Of a stretch of DNA of 64,000 nucleotides, positions 23,496 to 33,725 are shown one piece after another. A program made the translations under genes and the position numbers. The notes beneath the pieces are model-generated. The model did not search any database and was not told the origin of the DNA. It saw nothing but the letters and a program-made list of their open reading frames with translations. How positions within the stretch are numbered: position 1 is the first letter of the stretch; every line of letters starts with the position of its first letter. The stretch lies in contig CAZHPA010000002.1 of the NCBI GenBank assembly GCA_964533945.1, positions 1 to 64,000 of the forward strand, in the 5' to 3' direction. This stretch comes from CAZHPA01 sp964533945. GTDB taxonomy: Bacteria > Bacillota > Clostridia > Lachnospirales > WRBF01.

Positions 23496-24720
23496 AGTAT
23501 AACCTCCCTAAACCATGGCAACATGGGCATTCTTTAGTTAAATAATTTAAAATAGGTTTGCTTGTTTTCTTTCTTGTAAGCTGCATAAGCCCAAGCTGAG
23601 TCATTCCAACAACACTAACGGCTATTCGGTCTTTTTTAACTTCTTCTTGCATTAAAGTCGTTAATGTTTCAATGTCTTTTTCATCATGCAAATCTATAAA
23701 ATCAATTAAAATCATTCCAGACAAATTTCTAAGCCGAATTTGCTTTGCAATTTCAACTGCCGCTTCGCAATTTGTTTTAAATGCTGTTGCTTGCTGTGTT
23801 TTTTTACCTAAAAATTTCCCTGTATTAACATCTATAATTACAGCGGCTTCCGCCTGTTCTATTATAATAAATCCGCCTGAATTTAGCCAAACTTTTTTCT
23901 GCAGCGCTTTTTCAAGCTGGCTATAAACATAATATTCAAGAAAAAGGGGTTTTGTTTTATCGGTATGAAAAACAACAGAAGCATTTTCTGCCATTTGCTT
24001 AATGCTTTCAAGTTCAGTTTCATCATTTACAACAACATTTGAAATATTTTGGCGCAAAAGTTCTTTTAATATTTTATTGCTTTCTTTATAAATTAGCTTA
24101 GGTGGTTTTGTATATTGGGCAGTTTCTAAAAGCTTTTCAAAGCTTTGAATTGCAGTTTCAAGTTCTAAAGCTAATTCGTCTGAATTACATTCACAAACTT
24201 GCTCGGCGCTTGTTCTAACAACAATTGAAAATCCTTTTTTATCTTCAAAAGCAGATGCATTTTGAATAGCACACTTAATTTTATTTCTAATGCTTTTGTC
24301 CTCAATTTTTCTTGAAATTAATATTTCACAATTTTCTGAATTACTAGATTTATTAGATTTAACAATAACTAAATTTTTGCTTGAATATGAAATTTGAGTT
24401 GTTACAAATGCTCCCTTTATGTTTGTTGCGTCTTTGGTAGCTTGTACTATAATGTGGTCACCTTGCTTTAAGCTTAATTTACCATTAGCGTATAAAGAAT
24501 TTTCTTTTTTATCGCTTAAATTTAAAAAGGCGTTTTTTTCTTCTCCAATATCTATAAAGGCAAACTGGCTTGGCAAAATTTTTTTAACAATGCCAACGTA
24601 AATGTTATCTACTATTGAACATTGCTTTCTATCTTCAACTATAATTTCTAGAAGCTCATTGTTTTCAACTAAGCCGATTATTGTATTTTCGCTTCCGTAG
24701 TCTATTAATATATTTTTCAT
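23476..24720 (-). CDS. rng: Ribonuclease E/G family protein
   Basis: ATG 24720 overlaps the stop of the previous gene. At 414 aa it has the RNase G layout: an S1-like RNA-binding domain (about 35-110: IYVGIVKKILPSQFAFIDIG), the nuclease core with GGFIIIEQAEAAVIIDVNTG (metal-binding Asp) and a C-terminal zinc-link CPCCHGLGR. It cuts single-stranded AU-rich RNA and matures rRNA. In Clostridia it often sits with the two radical-SAM-associated genes upstream, as here. The usual rplU-rpmA genes do not follow; moxR does. Confidence 0.92.
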   Translation of the reverse strand: MKNILIDYGSENTIIGLVENNELLEIIVEDRKQCSIVDNIYVGIVKKILPSQFAFIDIGEEKNAFLNLSDKKENSLYANGKLSLKQGDHIIVQATKDATNIKGAFVTTQISYSSKNLVIVKSNKSSNSENCEILISRKIEDKSIRNKIKCAIQNASAFEDKKGFSIVVRTSAEQVCECNSDELALELETAIQSFEKLLETAQYTKPPKLIYKESNKILKELLRQNISNVVVNDETELESIKQMAENASVVFHTDKTKPLFLEYYVYSQLEKALQKKVWLNSGGFIIIEQAEAAVIIDVNTGKFLGKKTQQATAFKTNCEAAVEIAKQIRLRNLSGMILIDFIDLHDEKDIETLTTLMQEEVKKDRIAVSVVGMTQLGLMQLTRKKTSKPILNYLTKECPCCHGLGRLYYQKDCR

Positions 24721-25394
24721 AATTCAATTAATTTACCATTTTCTAGTTTTTTAAACAAGCTTTTTCTAAAATATTTAATTTTATTAGGCAAAAATTCGGC
24801 ATTTATTTCCAAGTACAAAAGTTTTGCAATTATATCGGGCTTTAAGTTTTGACTACTTCCGGCGCAAACAGTGCATTGTATGCAATTTATGTTTTGCGTT
24901 AAACTAATATCATATATTAAAGGGCGAACGTTTACTTGTTTTGTTACACCTTTAGATTTTTTCTCCATAATTATTTCGCTTTTGTTTAAAATATTTTGAA
25001 CCATCTCATTTGAGATGCAAATATTTTCAGGAAAAGCTATTTCATACATAGCAGCAGCAACAGAAGCGGCGGCGTTTTTTTCTCCTTCTTTTAAGTATTT
25101 AGCCGAAACAACTTTAATGCCTTGCGGAAGCGTATTGTTTAGTGCAGAAACAATAACCTCTGCATCAATTTCTTTTGCAAGCCCTATTTCAACATATTCG
25201 CTATAGCTTGAAGTTCCAAGCGGAAGCGGAAGTGCAAACGACATAATTTGATGGGGATTAAAGCCTTGCGAATATAAAATAGGAAGTCTGGCACGCTTTA
25301 CAGCTCTTTGAAAAAGCGTCTGTAAATCTAAATGCCCAATAAACTTCATGCGGTCTAGCTTTGAAAATTTTATTCTGCAAGTGAATTTATTCAT
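24717..25394 (-). CDS. DUF2344 / TIGR03936-type radical SAM-associated protein
   Basis: CGGAGGTG is followed by ATG 25394 (MNKFTCRIKFSKLDRMKFIG), which overlaps the end of the upstream radical SAM gene. The 225-residue product has the family motifs HLDLQTLFQRAVKRARLPI, YSQGFNPHQIMSFALPLPLG and SYSEYVEIGL. It is regularly encoded next to, or fused with, a TIGR03960 radical SAM protein. The joint function is not established; RNA modification is suspected from its neighbour RNase E/G. Confidence 0.9.
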   Translation of the reverse strand: MNKFTCRIKFSKLDRMKFIGHLDLQTLFQRAVKRARLPILYSQGFNPHQIMSFALPLPLGTSSYSEYVEIGLAKEIDAEVIVSALNNTLPQGIKVVSAKYLKEGEKNAAASVAAAMYEIAFPENICISNEMVQNILNKSEIIMEKKSKGVTKQVNVRPLIYDISLTQNINCIQCTVCAGSSQNLKPDIIAKLLYLEINAEFLPNKIKYFRKSLFKKLENGKLIEL

Positions 25395-27201
25395 AGCAAA
25401 CACCTCCGTTAAAAACAGAAGCACCGCAACCCGAACATTGTTTTCTGCAATTTAGTGTTGTTTGCTCGTTAATTGATTTTTTATATTCATCTATAAAAAA
25501 TTGCTTTGAAATTCCAATATCTATGTGGTCCCAAGGTAATATGTCTTCAAAGCTTCGGCTTATTTGTGCACAATCTTCTAAACAAAGCCCAACATCTGAA
25601 AATGCACGCTCCCAAATTTCAAATTTAAAATGTTCGCTCCAGCCGTCAAATCTTGCGCCTAGCTCAAAAGCACGTACAATTGCTTTACAAATTCGTCTGT
25701 CACCTCTTGAAATTATGCTTTCAAGTATGCTTAATTTTGCATCGTGATAGTTATATTTAATTTGCCTTTTTGTAAATGATTTTTTGGTTAACCTTTGCTT
25801 CTCCATAAGCGTTTCATAGCTGTTTTGCGTTTCCCATTGAAATGGGGTGAAAGGTTTTGGAATAAAGCACGAGGTACTTACAACAACGTTTAGCGGTCTA
25901 CTTTTTTTGCCTGTTTTATAATATTCTTCAACGATTTTTTCGGAAAGTGAAACAATACCCAATAAATCTTCTTCTGTTTCTGTAGGCAAGCCAATCATAA
26001 AATATAGTTTAACTCTATTCCAGCCACCATTAAATGCTTGTCTGCTTCCCGAAAGTATATCTTCTTCCGTAATACCTTTATTTATAACGTCACGCAAACG
26101 TTGCGTTCCTGCTTCGGGGGCAAATGTTAAGCTACTTTTTCTAACTCCTTGAACTTTGTTCATAAGTTCAAGATTAAATTCATCAATACGCAAAGATGGA
26201 AGTGAAATGTTAATGTCTTTAAAGTTTTCAATAAGGTTGTCTGCAAGCTGTTTAAAGTTGCTATAATCACTTGTACTTAAAGAAACAAGCGAAATTTCTT
26301 CATGCCCCGATGTTTTAACTAAGCAATCGGCTTGCTCTAGCAATGCGTCAACGCCGCATTCACGCATAGGACGGAAAATAAATCCGGCTTGGCAAAATCT
26401 GCAACCTCTTAAACAACCCCTAAAAACTTCCAGCGTAACACGGTCGTGTACTGTTTCAATTAATGGAACAAGTTGTTTTTCAGGGCGAAACGTTTTATTA
26501 AAATCTTTAACTACAACTTTTGTTATTTTGGGCTTGGCGTTTTTATTGTTTGGAACAAATGCTTTAATTTTATGCCCTTCATATTCAACATTATAAAATT
26601 TAGGTACATAAACACCTTCAACATTTAGCAAGCTTTCCAAAAATTGCTCTTTAGTTTTGCCTTCTTTTTTATTAGCTTTCCACATATTAAGTATTTCATC
26701 AAGCATAACTTCCCCTTCGCCTATATAAAAAAAGTCGATAACGTCGGCAAGTGGTTCGGGATTATATGCACAAGGTCCACCGGCGCAAATTATAGGGTCG
26801 TTTTCGCTTCTGTCTTTTGAATATATTGGAACTTGCGAAAGGTTTAACATATTAATAACATTAGTGTAGCTCATTTCATATTGCAAAGTAAAACCTATAA
26901 AATCAAAGCTTTTAAGCGGTTCACTTGTTTCTAAAGCAAAAAGCGGCAAGTTGTTTTGCCTTAATTGTTGCTCCATATCGTTCCAAGGCGCAAATGCTCT
27001 CTCGCAAAACGTATCACTTCGCCTATTCATAAAGAAATATAATATTTGCAGTCCTAAATGGCTCATTCCAATTTCATATACATCAGGAAAGCAAAGTGCA
27101 AAGCGAATGTCTACAGATTTAACATCTTTAGAGCAAACATTTATTTCTTCTCCAATATATCTTGCAGGTTTTTCAACATTTAGCAGTATTTCATCAAGCA
27201 T
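25387..27201 (-). CDS. B12-binding-type radical SAM protein (TIGR03960 family)
   Basis: GAGG is six bases before ATG 27201 (MLDEILLNVEKPARYIGEEI). The 604-residue product has an N-terminal B12-binding-like region (about 1-190: LCFPDVYEIGMSHLGLQILY, ICAGGPCAYNPEPLAD), a radical SAM cluster motif RGCLRGCRFCQAGFIFRP (CxxxCxxC) and a C-terminal Cys-rich end (CRKQCSGCGASVFNGGVC). The reaction is unknown. It heads the overlapping minus-strand chain and has a promoter just upstream. Confidence 0.9.
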   Translation of the reverse strand: MLDEILLNVEKPARYIGEEINVCSKDVKSVDIRFALCFPDVYEIGMSHLGLQILYFFMNRRSDTFCERAFAPWNDMEQQLRQNNLPLFALETSEPLKSFDFIGFTLQYEMSYTNVINMLNLSQVPIYSKDRSENDPIICAGGPCAYNPEPLADVIDFFYIGEGEVMLDEILNMWKANKKEGKTKEQFLESLLNVEGVYVPKFYNVEYEGHKIKAFVPNNKNAKPKITKVVVKDFNKTFRPEKQLVPLIETVHDRVTLEVFRGCLRGCRFCQAGFIFRPMRECGVDALLEQADCLVKTSGHEEISLVSLSTSDYSNFKQLADNLIENFKDINISLPSLRIDEFNLELMNKVQGVRKSSLTFAPEAGTQRLRDVINKGITEEDILSGSRQAFNGGWNRVKLYFMIGLPTETEEDLLGIVSLSEKIVEEYYKTGKKSRPLNVVVSTSCFIPKPFTPFQWETQNSYETLMEKQRLTKKSFTKRQIKYNYHDAKLSILESIISRGDRRICKAIVRAFELGARFDGWSEHFKFEIWERAFSDVGLCLEDCAQISRSFEDILPWDHIDIGISKQFFIDEYKKSINEQTTLNCRKQCSGCGASVFNGGVCYE

Positions 27202-27226
27202 ATAAAACCTCATTCTTTTTTATTTT

Positions 27227-27255
27227 ATAATAGCACAAATCCCCTAAATTGTCCA
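27227..27255 (-). promoter_or_regulatory. Promoter of the six-gene minus-strand chain
   Basis: On the minus strand TGGACA (27250-27255), 17 bases, TATTAT (27227-27232), about 25 bases before ATG 27201. Confidence 0.6.
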
Positions 27256-27504
27256 TATTTTTTTAATTAACTGCCGGCTGCTATCATTGTTTTTTATATT
27301 GTAAAATATGCAATAAAAACCCTTAAAAAATACTTGAAATTTCTAAGTTTTAGTATTATATTTGAAATATAAATTAAGGTTTAGTTTCAAACATCTTTTT
27401 TCTTTAAAAACACTAAAAAAAAGGGGGTGCAAAATAAAACTTTATCTTAGAGTTAGAACTTAGAATTTTAAAATTAGTTTTATATTAAAAAGGAGGTAAC
27501 AAAA
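27256..27504 (+). promoter_or_regulatory. Intergenic region with GH89 gene promoter
   Basis: TTGAAA (27334-27339), 17 bases, TATATT (27357-27362) would give a leader of about 135 bases. The leader contains an A-run then GGGGGTG at about 27421 and ends with AAAAGGAGG before the TTG start. No gene is visible in it. Confidence 0.5.
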
Positions 27505-30500
27505 TTGATTAGGTTATTGAAAAAATGCACTAGCGTTATACTCTCTGCTTTTATGATAGCTCAAGTTGGTATGATTCCTTCAACTGCTCAGCCTATTGGC
27601 GACAACACACCATATGTTAACTCAAGCGAATTTGAAATTGCTACACATACAGCTAATGCTAATTACAAAAGTGTAACATCACTTGCAACAATTACACCGG
27701 TTTCAAGCAACATTAATGCGACTAACCTTTCGCTTTTAGGCAATGGCAACTTCTCTAATGATTCCCTTGTTATTTTAAACACAAGCGGATATGCACTACC
27801 GTTAGCAAGCCCAATAATACTTGATTTTGCTTTAGACAAAACAAGAGAAGTTAAAAGCTTTGAACTTGGTCTTGAAAGTATACCCGATGATACTTTTAGC
27901 AGAAACTTAAAGTTTAATATTTCAGGAAAGAAAAATTCAGACGAAAATTTTACAATACTTTTTGAAAATGTATCCGGCGCATATAAAGATAATTCGCGTA
28001 TTTTAAGTGCACTTGAAACTTCACAGCAATTTGATGTTATAAGATTAACAATTACCGAGCTTAGCAGCACTTATAGCGAAAACAGAATGTGGGCTTCTTT
28101 AACTGAATTTGCAATTGTTGCAAATGCAGAAGATATTGAGGAAGAGGAAGTAATAGCTTCACCTCAATACGACAGCGTAACGCAATTTTCCACAATTACA
28201 GCAAGTTCTAATGTCACTGCTTCTGAAACAACACTTGCACGCTTAGGCGACGGAAATTTTGATAATCCTGGGGCAGGCAATGCAAACTTAGTTATTTTAA
28301 ATTCAAGCGGCTACCCTGTGCCACTACCTAGCCCAATAATGCTTGATTTTGCATTAGATAAAACAAGAGAAATAAAAAGCTTCGACCTTGCTATGGAAAG
28401 TATACCGGGTGACACATGGGGCAAATACTGCACCTATAGCATTTTAGGTAAGAAAAAATCAGATGCCGAATTTACGCCGCTTGTTGAAAATGTAAAAACT
28501 GTACTTAAAGAAAACCCTCGTATTTTCAGCGAATTGGCAACAGCTCAGGAATTTGATGTTATAAGATTAATTTTCACAGAAGCTTACAGCAGCTATGGCA
28601 CAATGTGGGTTTCTCTAATGGAATTTGCAATAAACGCAAAATTAGACAACTTAACATCAAAAACGCAAATATCAACAAGTGCAGCTGGTGGCATCGAAAA
28701 TTCTGAAAGATTATATGATGGCATTTATGGCGCAACTTCAAACGTTGTTCGTATTTTAAGAACACCTGCCGACCATTCATACCCCGTTCCTTATGAAGGA
28801 GAACCTATAACAGTTGATTTTGAGCTTACGGTAACAAGCCCTGTTAAGGGATTTGAAATAGGCTTTGAATCAGTTGCTGCGCCAGACCCATACAACCACG
28901 AGTATAAGTTTGATATTCAAGGAAAACGTAAGCAAGATGCAACATTTACAACATTACTTTCAAACCAAACAGGTAACAGACTTGATAAAGCAAGAAATGA
29001 ATATGCGCTTGAAAATCTTCAATATTTTGATACTATACGTATTAATATTACATATTTAAACAGCAGCTATGAAGGCAGAGTAATGTGGCCTGTGCTTACC
29101 GAATTTGCAATATACGGCGTAGATAAATCTATGGAAGTTACAACGCCAGATGGAAACGTTGCTTTTAGAAAACCTGTATTTGCAAACTATGGGGCAGAAA
29201 CAGCTTCTAATGCTGTTGACGGCATTAAAAAGAATGCTTGGACTGCTACAAGATACCCTGCGTTTATAGACATTGATTTAGAAGCAAATTATGACATAAG
29301 CAAAATAAATGTATTTACAACAACAACGGGCTATGCCCAATATTCAATATACACAAGCTTAAACGGTAGAGATTACAACTTTTACGCTAGAAAAACATCA
29401 AAAGACAGCCCAAATTCAGAAGGTGAAGTGTATAACGTACAAAAAACAGCAAAATATGTACGTGTGCATTTTGAATATAATTCAGCCGGCAACTCCTCAA
29501 GAATAGATGAAATAGAAGTTTTCGGGGAACCTAGTTCACAACCAATCGAAACTTACCCTGAAGTTATGGTTGAAGATTTTGAAGACAGCGAATACAATGT
29601 TTCGGTTACAAACCAAGATACATATGAAGAACTTCAAGGCATTGTTGAAAGAACAGTTGGCAAAGCTTATGTAGATTGGTTTAAATTTGAAATTGCCCCA
29701 AATACAATAAATACAGATTATGACTATTTCGAGCTTTCAGACGATGGCGGAAAAATTTTAATAAAAGGCAACAACGGAGTTTCCCTTGCAACAGGTCTTA
29801 ATTATTACTATAAATATTTCTTAAACGTGCATATTTCACAAGTTGAAAATCAAGTTAAAATGCCCGAATCAATCGTTTCTATAGGTTCAACACCTTTCAG
29901 ACGTGAAACAAAATTAAAATTACGCTATGCATACAACTACTGCACATTCTCATATTCAATGGCTTTTTGGGGCGAAGAAGAATGGCGTAAAGAATTAGAT
30001 TGGCTTGCTCTTAACGGCGTTAATATAGTTTTAGATTTAACAGGCCAAGAGGAAGTTTGGCGTAGATTTTTAGGCAAATTAGGTTACACAACACAAGAAG
30101 CAAAAAGCTACCTTGTAGGCCCTGCTTACTATGCATGGGCATATATGGCAAACATTTACGGCTTAGGCGGCCCTATCCACGATTCATGGTTTGGAGAAAG
30201 AACAGAACTTGCCCGCAAAAATCACCTTGCAATGCGTAAATTAGGTATGCAACCGATTTTACAAGGATATTCGGGAATGGTTCCGCTTGATATTAAAGAT
30301 AAACAGCCTGATGCTAGAATTTTGGCACAAGGCACTTGGAACGGAAGCAGACGACCTGATATGCTTTATACAGACAGCCAATCATTTGTTGACTTTGCAG
30401 AGTTTTTCTATGAATCACAAAAAGAAGTTTACGGCGACGTTTCCGATTTCTATGCAACAGACCCATTCCATGAAGGTGGAATTAAAGGCGATATGTCTGA

Positions 30501-33003
30501 AGAAACTGTTGCAAGAATTGTACTTAGAGAAATGATGAGCTTTGACCCTAATGCTGTTTGGGTTATTCAATGTTGGACAGGAAACCCAACAACAGGCTTG
30601 TTAAACGGCATTAAAGATAACAAAGAACATACACTTATTGTAGACCTTTGGGCTGAAAAATGGCCTTCTTGGGAAACAAGAAACCAATTTGCTCCTTCAG
30701 ATGTTGCCGGAAAACCAAGCAACGAGTTTAATGAAACTCCTTGGATTTACTGTATGCTTAATAATTTCGGCGGAAGATTAGGTTTATATGGGCATATTGA
30801 AAATATGGTTACAGAAATTCCAAAAGCGTTTAAAGGAACTAAAGGCTGGTTTAGAGGAATTGGAATTGTGCCTGAAGCTTCTGTAAACAACCCTGTTTTA
30901 TACGATTTGTTATTTGAAACAATTTGGAGCGATACACCAAATGACCTTCCGGAAATAGATTTAAAAACATGGTTTAAAAACTATGTAACACGCAGATACG
31001 GTGCAGATAGCGACAACGCTTATAGAGCTATGCTTATTTTAAATGATACTGTATATAATCCAAATATAGTTGACAAAGTATATACAGAAGGCGCGCAAGG
31101 TTCGGTTGTTAATGCAACACCAAGCTTTGGCAATATCGACAGAGTTTCAATAAGCACAACATACATTCCATATGACAAGCACCATTTAGAACTAGCACTT
31201 GACTTTTTGCTTAAAGATTATGATAAATTAAAAGATAGCCCTGCTTACTTATACGATTTAGCAGACGTAACAAGACAAGTTTTGGCAAATACGGCGCAAG
31301 AATATCAACGTGAATTAGGCGCTGCAAGAAGCAGCGGCGACTTACAAAAATATCGTGCTGCTGTTAATAAATTTATGACATTAATCGACAAAGTTGATAC
31401 TGTTTTAAGCACGCAAACTTCCTTCTTATTTGGCACATGGCTTGAGAACGCTAAAAAAACAGCTGCTAATGCAGACGATTTCTCGAAAATGCTATATGAA
31501 TTAAACGCAAAAGCACTTGTTACAACATGGTTCTCATATACAGAAGGCGTTAACGGCGGGCTTGTAAACTATTCAAACCGTCAATGGTCAGGTTTAACAA
31601 GCGACTTCTATAAAAATAGATGGAAATTGTTAACCGATGCAGGTGATGCTCAATTGCAAGGCGGACCAGCTGTAAGCTTTAACGCTGCTAAATGGTTTGA
31701 ATATGAATGGGCATGGGTTAGAGGGCTCGAAGGACAAACAGAACCTTTTTCAACAGAAAAAGACACAACTGTTGACTTAAAAGCTTTGGCACAAGATGTT
31801 TTAGAAAACTATGCTCTTAGCAAAATTAAAGTTGAAGTTACACCAGAAGTTCCATCTATCGACTATCCTACAACAGGAATGACAATAGCAACAGGAAGCG
31901 AACATCCAGTAAACTCAGGTCAAACCGAAGGACCAGCTTCTCTTGTTCTTGACGGAAACCTAGGAACAATTTGGCATAGTAAATATCCTAACGAACCAAG
32001 AGCAAATCTTTGGGTTACAATTAATGTTGGTGAGCCTAAAACTGTTAACGGCTTACGCTACACGCCAAGACAAACTGGCACAAACGGAATTATTACAGGA
32101 TATAAAATTGAAGTAAGTACAGATGGCGGACAAACATTTACAGAAGTAAGAACGGGCACTTGGGCTTCTAATAATAGCGTAAAGCTTGCAACATTTGAAC
32201 CTATTGAAAATGTAACACATATTAAATTAACAGCTACTAACAGTATGAGCGACCAATCAGGTCAAAACTTTGCTTCTGCTGCTGAAATTAGAGTAACATA
32301 CAAAGACCCAACAGGCGTTGGCAGCGATGAATTTACTAAGCTTGGAGATATGGCAGTTGAAGTTGCAGACGGAAAACTTAGCGTATCTCAATCAGGTGTA
32401 ACTAATTATGAATGGTACAGAGATGGCGAACTTATCGGCTATGGTACATCATTAAATTCATACTACTTAACAGAAGCCGATGCAGGCAAAATGATATATG
32501 TTAAAGCAACAACTCCTGGCATTTCCGGATACTACTTAGGAGTATACGGCACGCCCGTTTACAGTAAAGTGCAATTTAACTTAAACTATGTTAACGCCCC
32601 AGCTTCTGAAGAAATAGAAGTTCTTAAAGGTTTAACTATTAAACCTATAGAAAACCCTGCTAACCCTGATGGCAAATTATTTAGCTATTGGGCAACAAAA
32701 GAAGGCGGCGAATATAAGCGCTTCGATTTTAGCACACCTATTAAAGAAGATACAACGCTTTATGCTATTTGGGAAAATTCTGAAGCAACGCTTTTAGGTG
32801 ATATTAACTTAGATGGAAAAGTAAATCTTAAAGACGCTTTAATTGCTTTAAAAGTTGCAAAAGGTACTAAACCTGTTAGCGAATTAACAATAGAACAATT
32901 TTTAAACGGAAATGTTGTTACAACAGGTGCAAGCGCAAACGTAATTGATAAAGAAGATGCACAAGCAATTTTAGATTCGATTACTTTGGAAAAGGCTAAC
33001 TAA
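27505..33003 (+). CDS. Secreted GH89 alpha-N-acetylglucosaminidase with CBMs and dockerin
   Basis: AAAAGGAGG precedes TTG 27505; 1832 aa. Order by approximate residue: signal peptide 1-29; three related discoidin-like modules 54-540; F5/8 type C module 548-673; NAGLU N-terminal domain 685-792; GH89 barrel 795-1150; NAGLU C-terminal helical domain to 1442; second F5/8 C module 1452-1602; Ig-like part 1608-1685; InlB-B/Flg_new repeat 1689-1762; type I dockerin 1764-1832 (GDINLDGKVNLKDALIAL, then VIDKEDAQAILD). Barrel motifs include LDWLALNGVNIVLDLTGQEE and FYATDPFHEGG, and GIGIVPEASVNNPVLYD fits the second catalytic Glu. The enzyme should release terminal alpha-GlcNAc from mucin-type or heparan glycans. 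The dockerin suggests a cohesin-bearing complex. No sortase motif is present. Confidence 0.92.
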   Translation: MIRLLKKCTSVILSAFMIAQVGMIPSTAQPIGDNTPYVNSSEFEIATHTANANYKSVTSLATITPVSSNINATNLSLLGNGNFSNDSLVILNTSGYALPLASPIILDFALDKTREVKSFELGLESIPDDTFSRNLKFNISGKKNSDENFTILFENVSGAYKDNSRILSALETSQQFDVIRLTITELSSTYSENRMWASLTEFAIVANAEDIEEEEVIASPQYDSVTQFSTITASSNVTASETTLARLGDGNFDNPGAGNANLVILNSSGYPVPLPSPIMLDFALDKTREIKSFDLAMESIPGDTWGKYCTYSILGKKKSDAEFTPLVENVKTVLKENPRIFSELATAQEFDVIRLIFTEAYSSYGTMWVSLMEFAINAKLDNLTSKTQISTSAAGGIENSERLYDGIYGATSNVVRILRTPADHSYPVPYEGEPITVDFELTVTSPVKGFEIGFESVAAPDPYNHEYKFDIQGKRKQDATFTTLLSNQTGNRLDKARNEYALENLQYFDTIRINITYLNSSYEGRVMWPVLTEFAIYGVDKSMEVTTPDGNVAFRKPVFANYGAETASNAVDGIKKNAWTATRYPAFIDIDLEANYDISKINVFTTTTGYAQYSIYTSLNGRDYNFYARKTSKDSPNSEGEVYNVQKTAKYVRVHFEYNSAGNSSRIDEIEVFGEPSSQPIETYPEVMVEDFEDSEYNVSVTNQDTYEELQGIVERTVGKAYVDWFKFEIAPNTINTDYDYFELSDDGGKILIKGNNGVSLATGLNYYYKYFLNVHISQVENQVKMPESIVSIGSTPFRRETKLKLRYAYNYCTFSYSMAFWGEEEWRKELDWLALNGVNIVLDLTGQEEVWRRFLGKLGYTTQEAKSYLVGPAYYAWAYMANIYGLGGPIHDSWFGERTELARKNHLAMRKLGMQPILQGYSGMVPLDIKDKQPDARILAQGTWNGSRRPDMLYTDSQSFVDFAEFFYESQKEVYGDVSDFYATDPFHEGGIKGDMSEETVARIVLREMMSFDPNAVWVIQCWTGNPTTGLLNGIKDNKEHTLIVDLWAEKWPSWETRNQFAPSDVAGKPSNEFNETPWIYCMLNNFGGRLGLYGHIENMVTEIPKAFKGTKGWFRGIGIVPEASVNNPVLYDLLFETIWSDTPNDLPEIDLKTWFKNYVTRRYGADSDNAYRAMLILNDTVYNPNIVDKVYTEGAQGSVVNATPSFGNIDRVSISTTYIPYDKHHLELALDFLLKDYDKLKDSPAYLYDLADVTRQVLANTAQEYQRELGAARSSGDLQKYRAAVNKFMTLIDKVDTVLSTQTSFLFGTWLENAKKTAANADDFSKMLYELNAKALVTTWFSYTEGVNGGLVNYSNRQWSGLTSDFYKNRWKLLTDAGDAQLQGGPAVSFNAAKWFEYEWAWVRGLEGQTEPFSTEKDTTVDLKALAQDVLENYALSKIKVEVTPEVPSIDYPTTGMTIATGSEHPVNSGQTEGPASLVLDGNLGTIWHSKYPNEPRANLWVTINVGEPKTVNGLRYTPRQTGTNGIITGYKIEVSTDGGQTFTEVRTGTWASNNSVKLATFEPIENVTHIKLTATNSMSDQSGQNFASAAEIRVTYKDPTGVGSDEFTKLGDMAVEVADGKLSVSQSGVTNYEWYRDGELIGYGTSLNSYYLTEADAGKMIYVKATTPGISGYYLGVYGTPVYSKVQFNLNYVNAPASEEIEVLKGLTIKPIENPANPDGKLFSYWATKEGGEYKRFDFSTPIKEDTTLYAIWENSEATLLGDINLDGKVNLKDALIALKVAKGTKPVSELTIEQFLNGNVVTTGASANVIDKEDAQAILDSITLEKAN

Positions 33004-33023
33004 AAACTATTTCAATTAATCAA

Positions 33024-33061
33024 ACAAAAGGGCATTAAAGTTTATGCCCTTTTAGTTTTTG
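33024..33061 (+). terminator. Terminator of the GH89 gene
   Basis: AAAAGGGCAT pairs with ATGCCCTTTT around a short loop, followed by a T-rich run. Confidence 0.85.
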
Positions 33062-33082
33062 TAAATAAATTCATTAAAATAG

Positions 33083-33111
33083 TTGACATTAAATGCAAAA
33101 GCTAATATAAT
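33083..33111 (+). promoter_or_regulatory. rplM-rpsI promoter
   Basis: TTGACA (33083-33088), 17 bases, TATAAT (33106-33111), a perfect consensus. Confidence 0.85.
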
Positions 33112-33117
33112 AATTTT

Positions 33118-33250
33118 GATTTAAATTTGCCCTTCCTAGTTTTAAATACAGGAAGGGCAATAAAATGTTGCCACTTAAAACCTGTTAGCCCCGGGTTTAG
33201 ATATATAAATTTAACAAGCTCAATAAATTAGTAAGATTAATAGAATTAAG
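33118..33250 (+). ncRNA. Putative L13 operon leader
   Basis: The leader contains a 9-bp hairpin GCCCTTCCT/AGGAAGGGC (about 33129-33158), then GTTGCCACTTAAAACCTGTT and CCCCGGG before the rplM ribosome site. The position fits an autoregulatory L13 leader, but I cannot match it to the known consensus with certainty. Confidence 0.45.
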
Positions 33251-33261
33251 GAGGAATAAAA

Positions 33262-33699
33262 ATGAGAACAACATACATTGTCAAGCCGACAGAAGTTACT
33301 AGAAAATGGTATGTTGTAGATGCCACAAACCAAACACTCGGCCGTCTTTCGTCCGAAATTGCAAAAATTTTGCGTGGCAAAAACAAACCAATATTCACAC
33401 CATTTGCCGACACAGGTGACTATGTAATAGTTATTAATGCCGAAAAAATTAAAGTTACAGGAAAGAAATTAGACCAAAAAATATATAGAAGACATAGCGG
33501 ATATGTTAGCGGTCTTAAAGAAACAACGCTTCGTGAAATGATGAATAAAAAACCTCAAGAAGTAATTACACATGCAATTCGTGGTATGCTTCCAAAAAAC
33601 ACACTAGGCAGAAACACAATTAAAAAGCTTTTTGTTTATGCCGGTTCAGAACATGGGCATGAAGCTCAACAGCCAGAAGTTTTAGAAATTAAATATTAA
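33262..33699 (+). CDS. rplM: Ribosomal protein uL13
   Basis: AAGGAGG precedes ATG. The 145-residue product has the L13 signature (KWYVVDATNQTLGRLSSEIA, ITHAIRGMLPKNTLGRN). It is an early-assembling 50S protein. It is co-transcribed with rpsI 26 bases downstream. Confidence 0.97.
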   Translation: MRTTYIVKPTEVTRKWYVVDATNQTLGRLSSEIAKILRGKNKPIFTPFADTGDYVIVINAEKIKVTGKKLDQKIYRRHSGYVSGLKETTLREMMNKKPQEVITHAIRGMLPKNTLGRNTIKKLFVYAGSEHGHEAQQPEVLEIKY

Positions 33700-33725
33700 A
33701 TATAATCGAAAGGAGAGAAAAATTC

